30,547 nucleotides of DNA from Rhodobacteraceae bacterium UBA3069 (GTDB lineage: Bacteria; Pseudomonadota; Alphaproteobacteria; Rhodobacterales; Rhodobacteraceae), in NCBI GenBank assembly GCA_002366795.1, contig DFBX01000042.1, forward strand, positions 1 through 30,547, written 5' to 3'. This document shows positions 30,437 through 30,547 of this stretch, piece after piece (within the stretch, counting starts at the first letter, position 1; each line of letters begins with the position of its first letter). The position numbers and the translations under genes were made by a program. The notes under the pieces were generated by a model. It was not told the DNA's origin and did no database searches. It saw only the letters and a program-made list of their open reading frames with translations.

Positions 30437-30547
30437 GTTTCAACTAAAGCGAAAGGTATGCCAGAGCTGCATAAATTAACGCCTGTAATGGCAACACTTC
30501 AAGACGAAGGCTTTAAAGTAGCTATTGTGACTGATGGCCGTATGTCG
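30437..30547 (+). CDS. edd: Phosphogluconate dehydratase fragment (partial at window edge)
   Basis: The frame ending at the last base encodes KAKGMPELHKLTP, then VAIVTDGRMS at the edge. GMPELHKLTP is distinctive of Edd (6-phosphogluconate dehydratase of the Entner-Doudoroff pathway) as against the related IlvD. VTDGRMS is the shared C-terminal signature of the IlvD/Edd family. Edd similarity begins only at about 30446. The bases before it belong to the GC-rich region after glpR and do not encode the upstream part of Edd. The fragment uses A/T-ending codons (TTA, GTA, ACA, AAA) unlike all neighbours. It is therefore either the start of foreign DNA or a chimeric assembly end. No gene start is present. 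Confidence 0.6.

Overview
This window reads as the chromosome of a marine alphaproteobacterium of the order Rhodobacterales (roseobacter-like). The base composition is high in G+C. The order rbfA-truB-rpsO-pnp, a Rhodobacter-type porin, the small lineage families DUF3035, DUF3576 and DUF1674, and the run rsmB-heparinase-purH-lspA all point there. Nearly all of it is core genome. I see no prophage, CRISPR array, rRNA, tRNA or defence island. The two extreme edges differ from the rest: the first 77 bases look like the C-terminus of an IS5-type transposase, and the last ~110 bases carry a low-GC fragment of phosphogluconate dehydratase (edd) that does not match its surroundings.

Layout. 241-2520: divergent 1-Cys peroxiredoxin (-) and aldehyde dehydrogenase (+). 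2651-9642 (-): an RNA-metabolism cluster read right to left as rbfA, a DUF2233 phosphodiester glycosidase, truB, DUF1643, DUF5665, an RTX-repeat protein, rpsO and pnp. 9734-10549: dapB. 10682-10861 (-): a 59-aa SDHAF4/DUF1674 protein, divergent from rsmB (10931-12187). 12340-19766 (+): heparinase II/III-like protein, purH, lspA, a DUF3035 lipoprotein and two overlapping M16 peptidase genes (one with the zinc motif, one without). 19831-20487 (-): YggS PLP protein, divergent from a TPR-sulfotransferase (20609-22339). 22467-23387 (-): porin, divergent from a DUF3576 lipoprotein (23656-24198). 24292-26176 (-): bioM-bioN-bioY biotin ECF transporter, directly downstream of glpD-glpK (26249-29421, -). 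29626-30390 (+): the divergent DeoR-type regulator glpR.

How the genes work together. Ribosome maturation, tRNA modification, ribosomal protein S15 and mRNA decay are grouped in the rbfA-to-pnp stretch. LspA lies next to a lipoprotein gene and a secreted M16 peptidase pair, so this stretch is envelope-oriented. The right end is a glycerol catabolic locus (GlpK, GlpD) with its regulator and two candidate operators in the shared intergenic region. The biotin uptake genes follow without a clear promoter of their own.

The most interesting non-coding signal is a short element of about 22-23 nt (roughly GAGTATTT, a few bases, GGCAAAATGAAA) found four times. Each copy lies in sense orientation just after a stop codon and runs into a hairpin or terminator.
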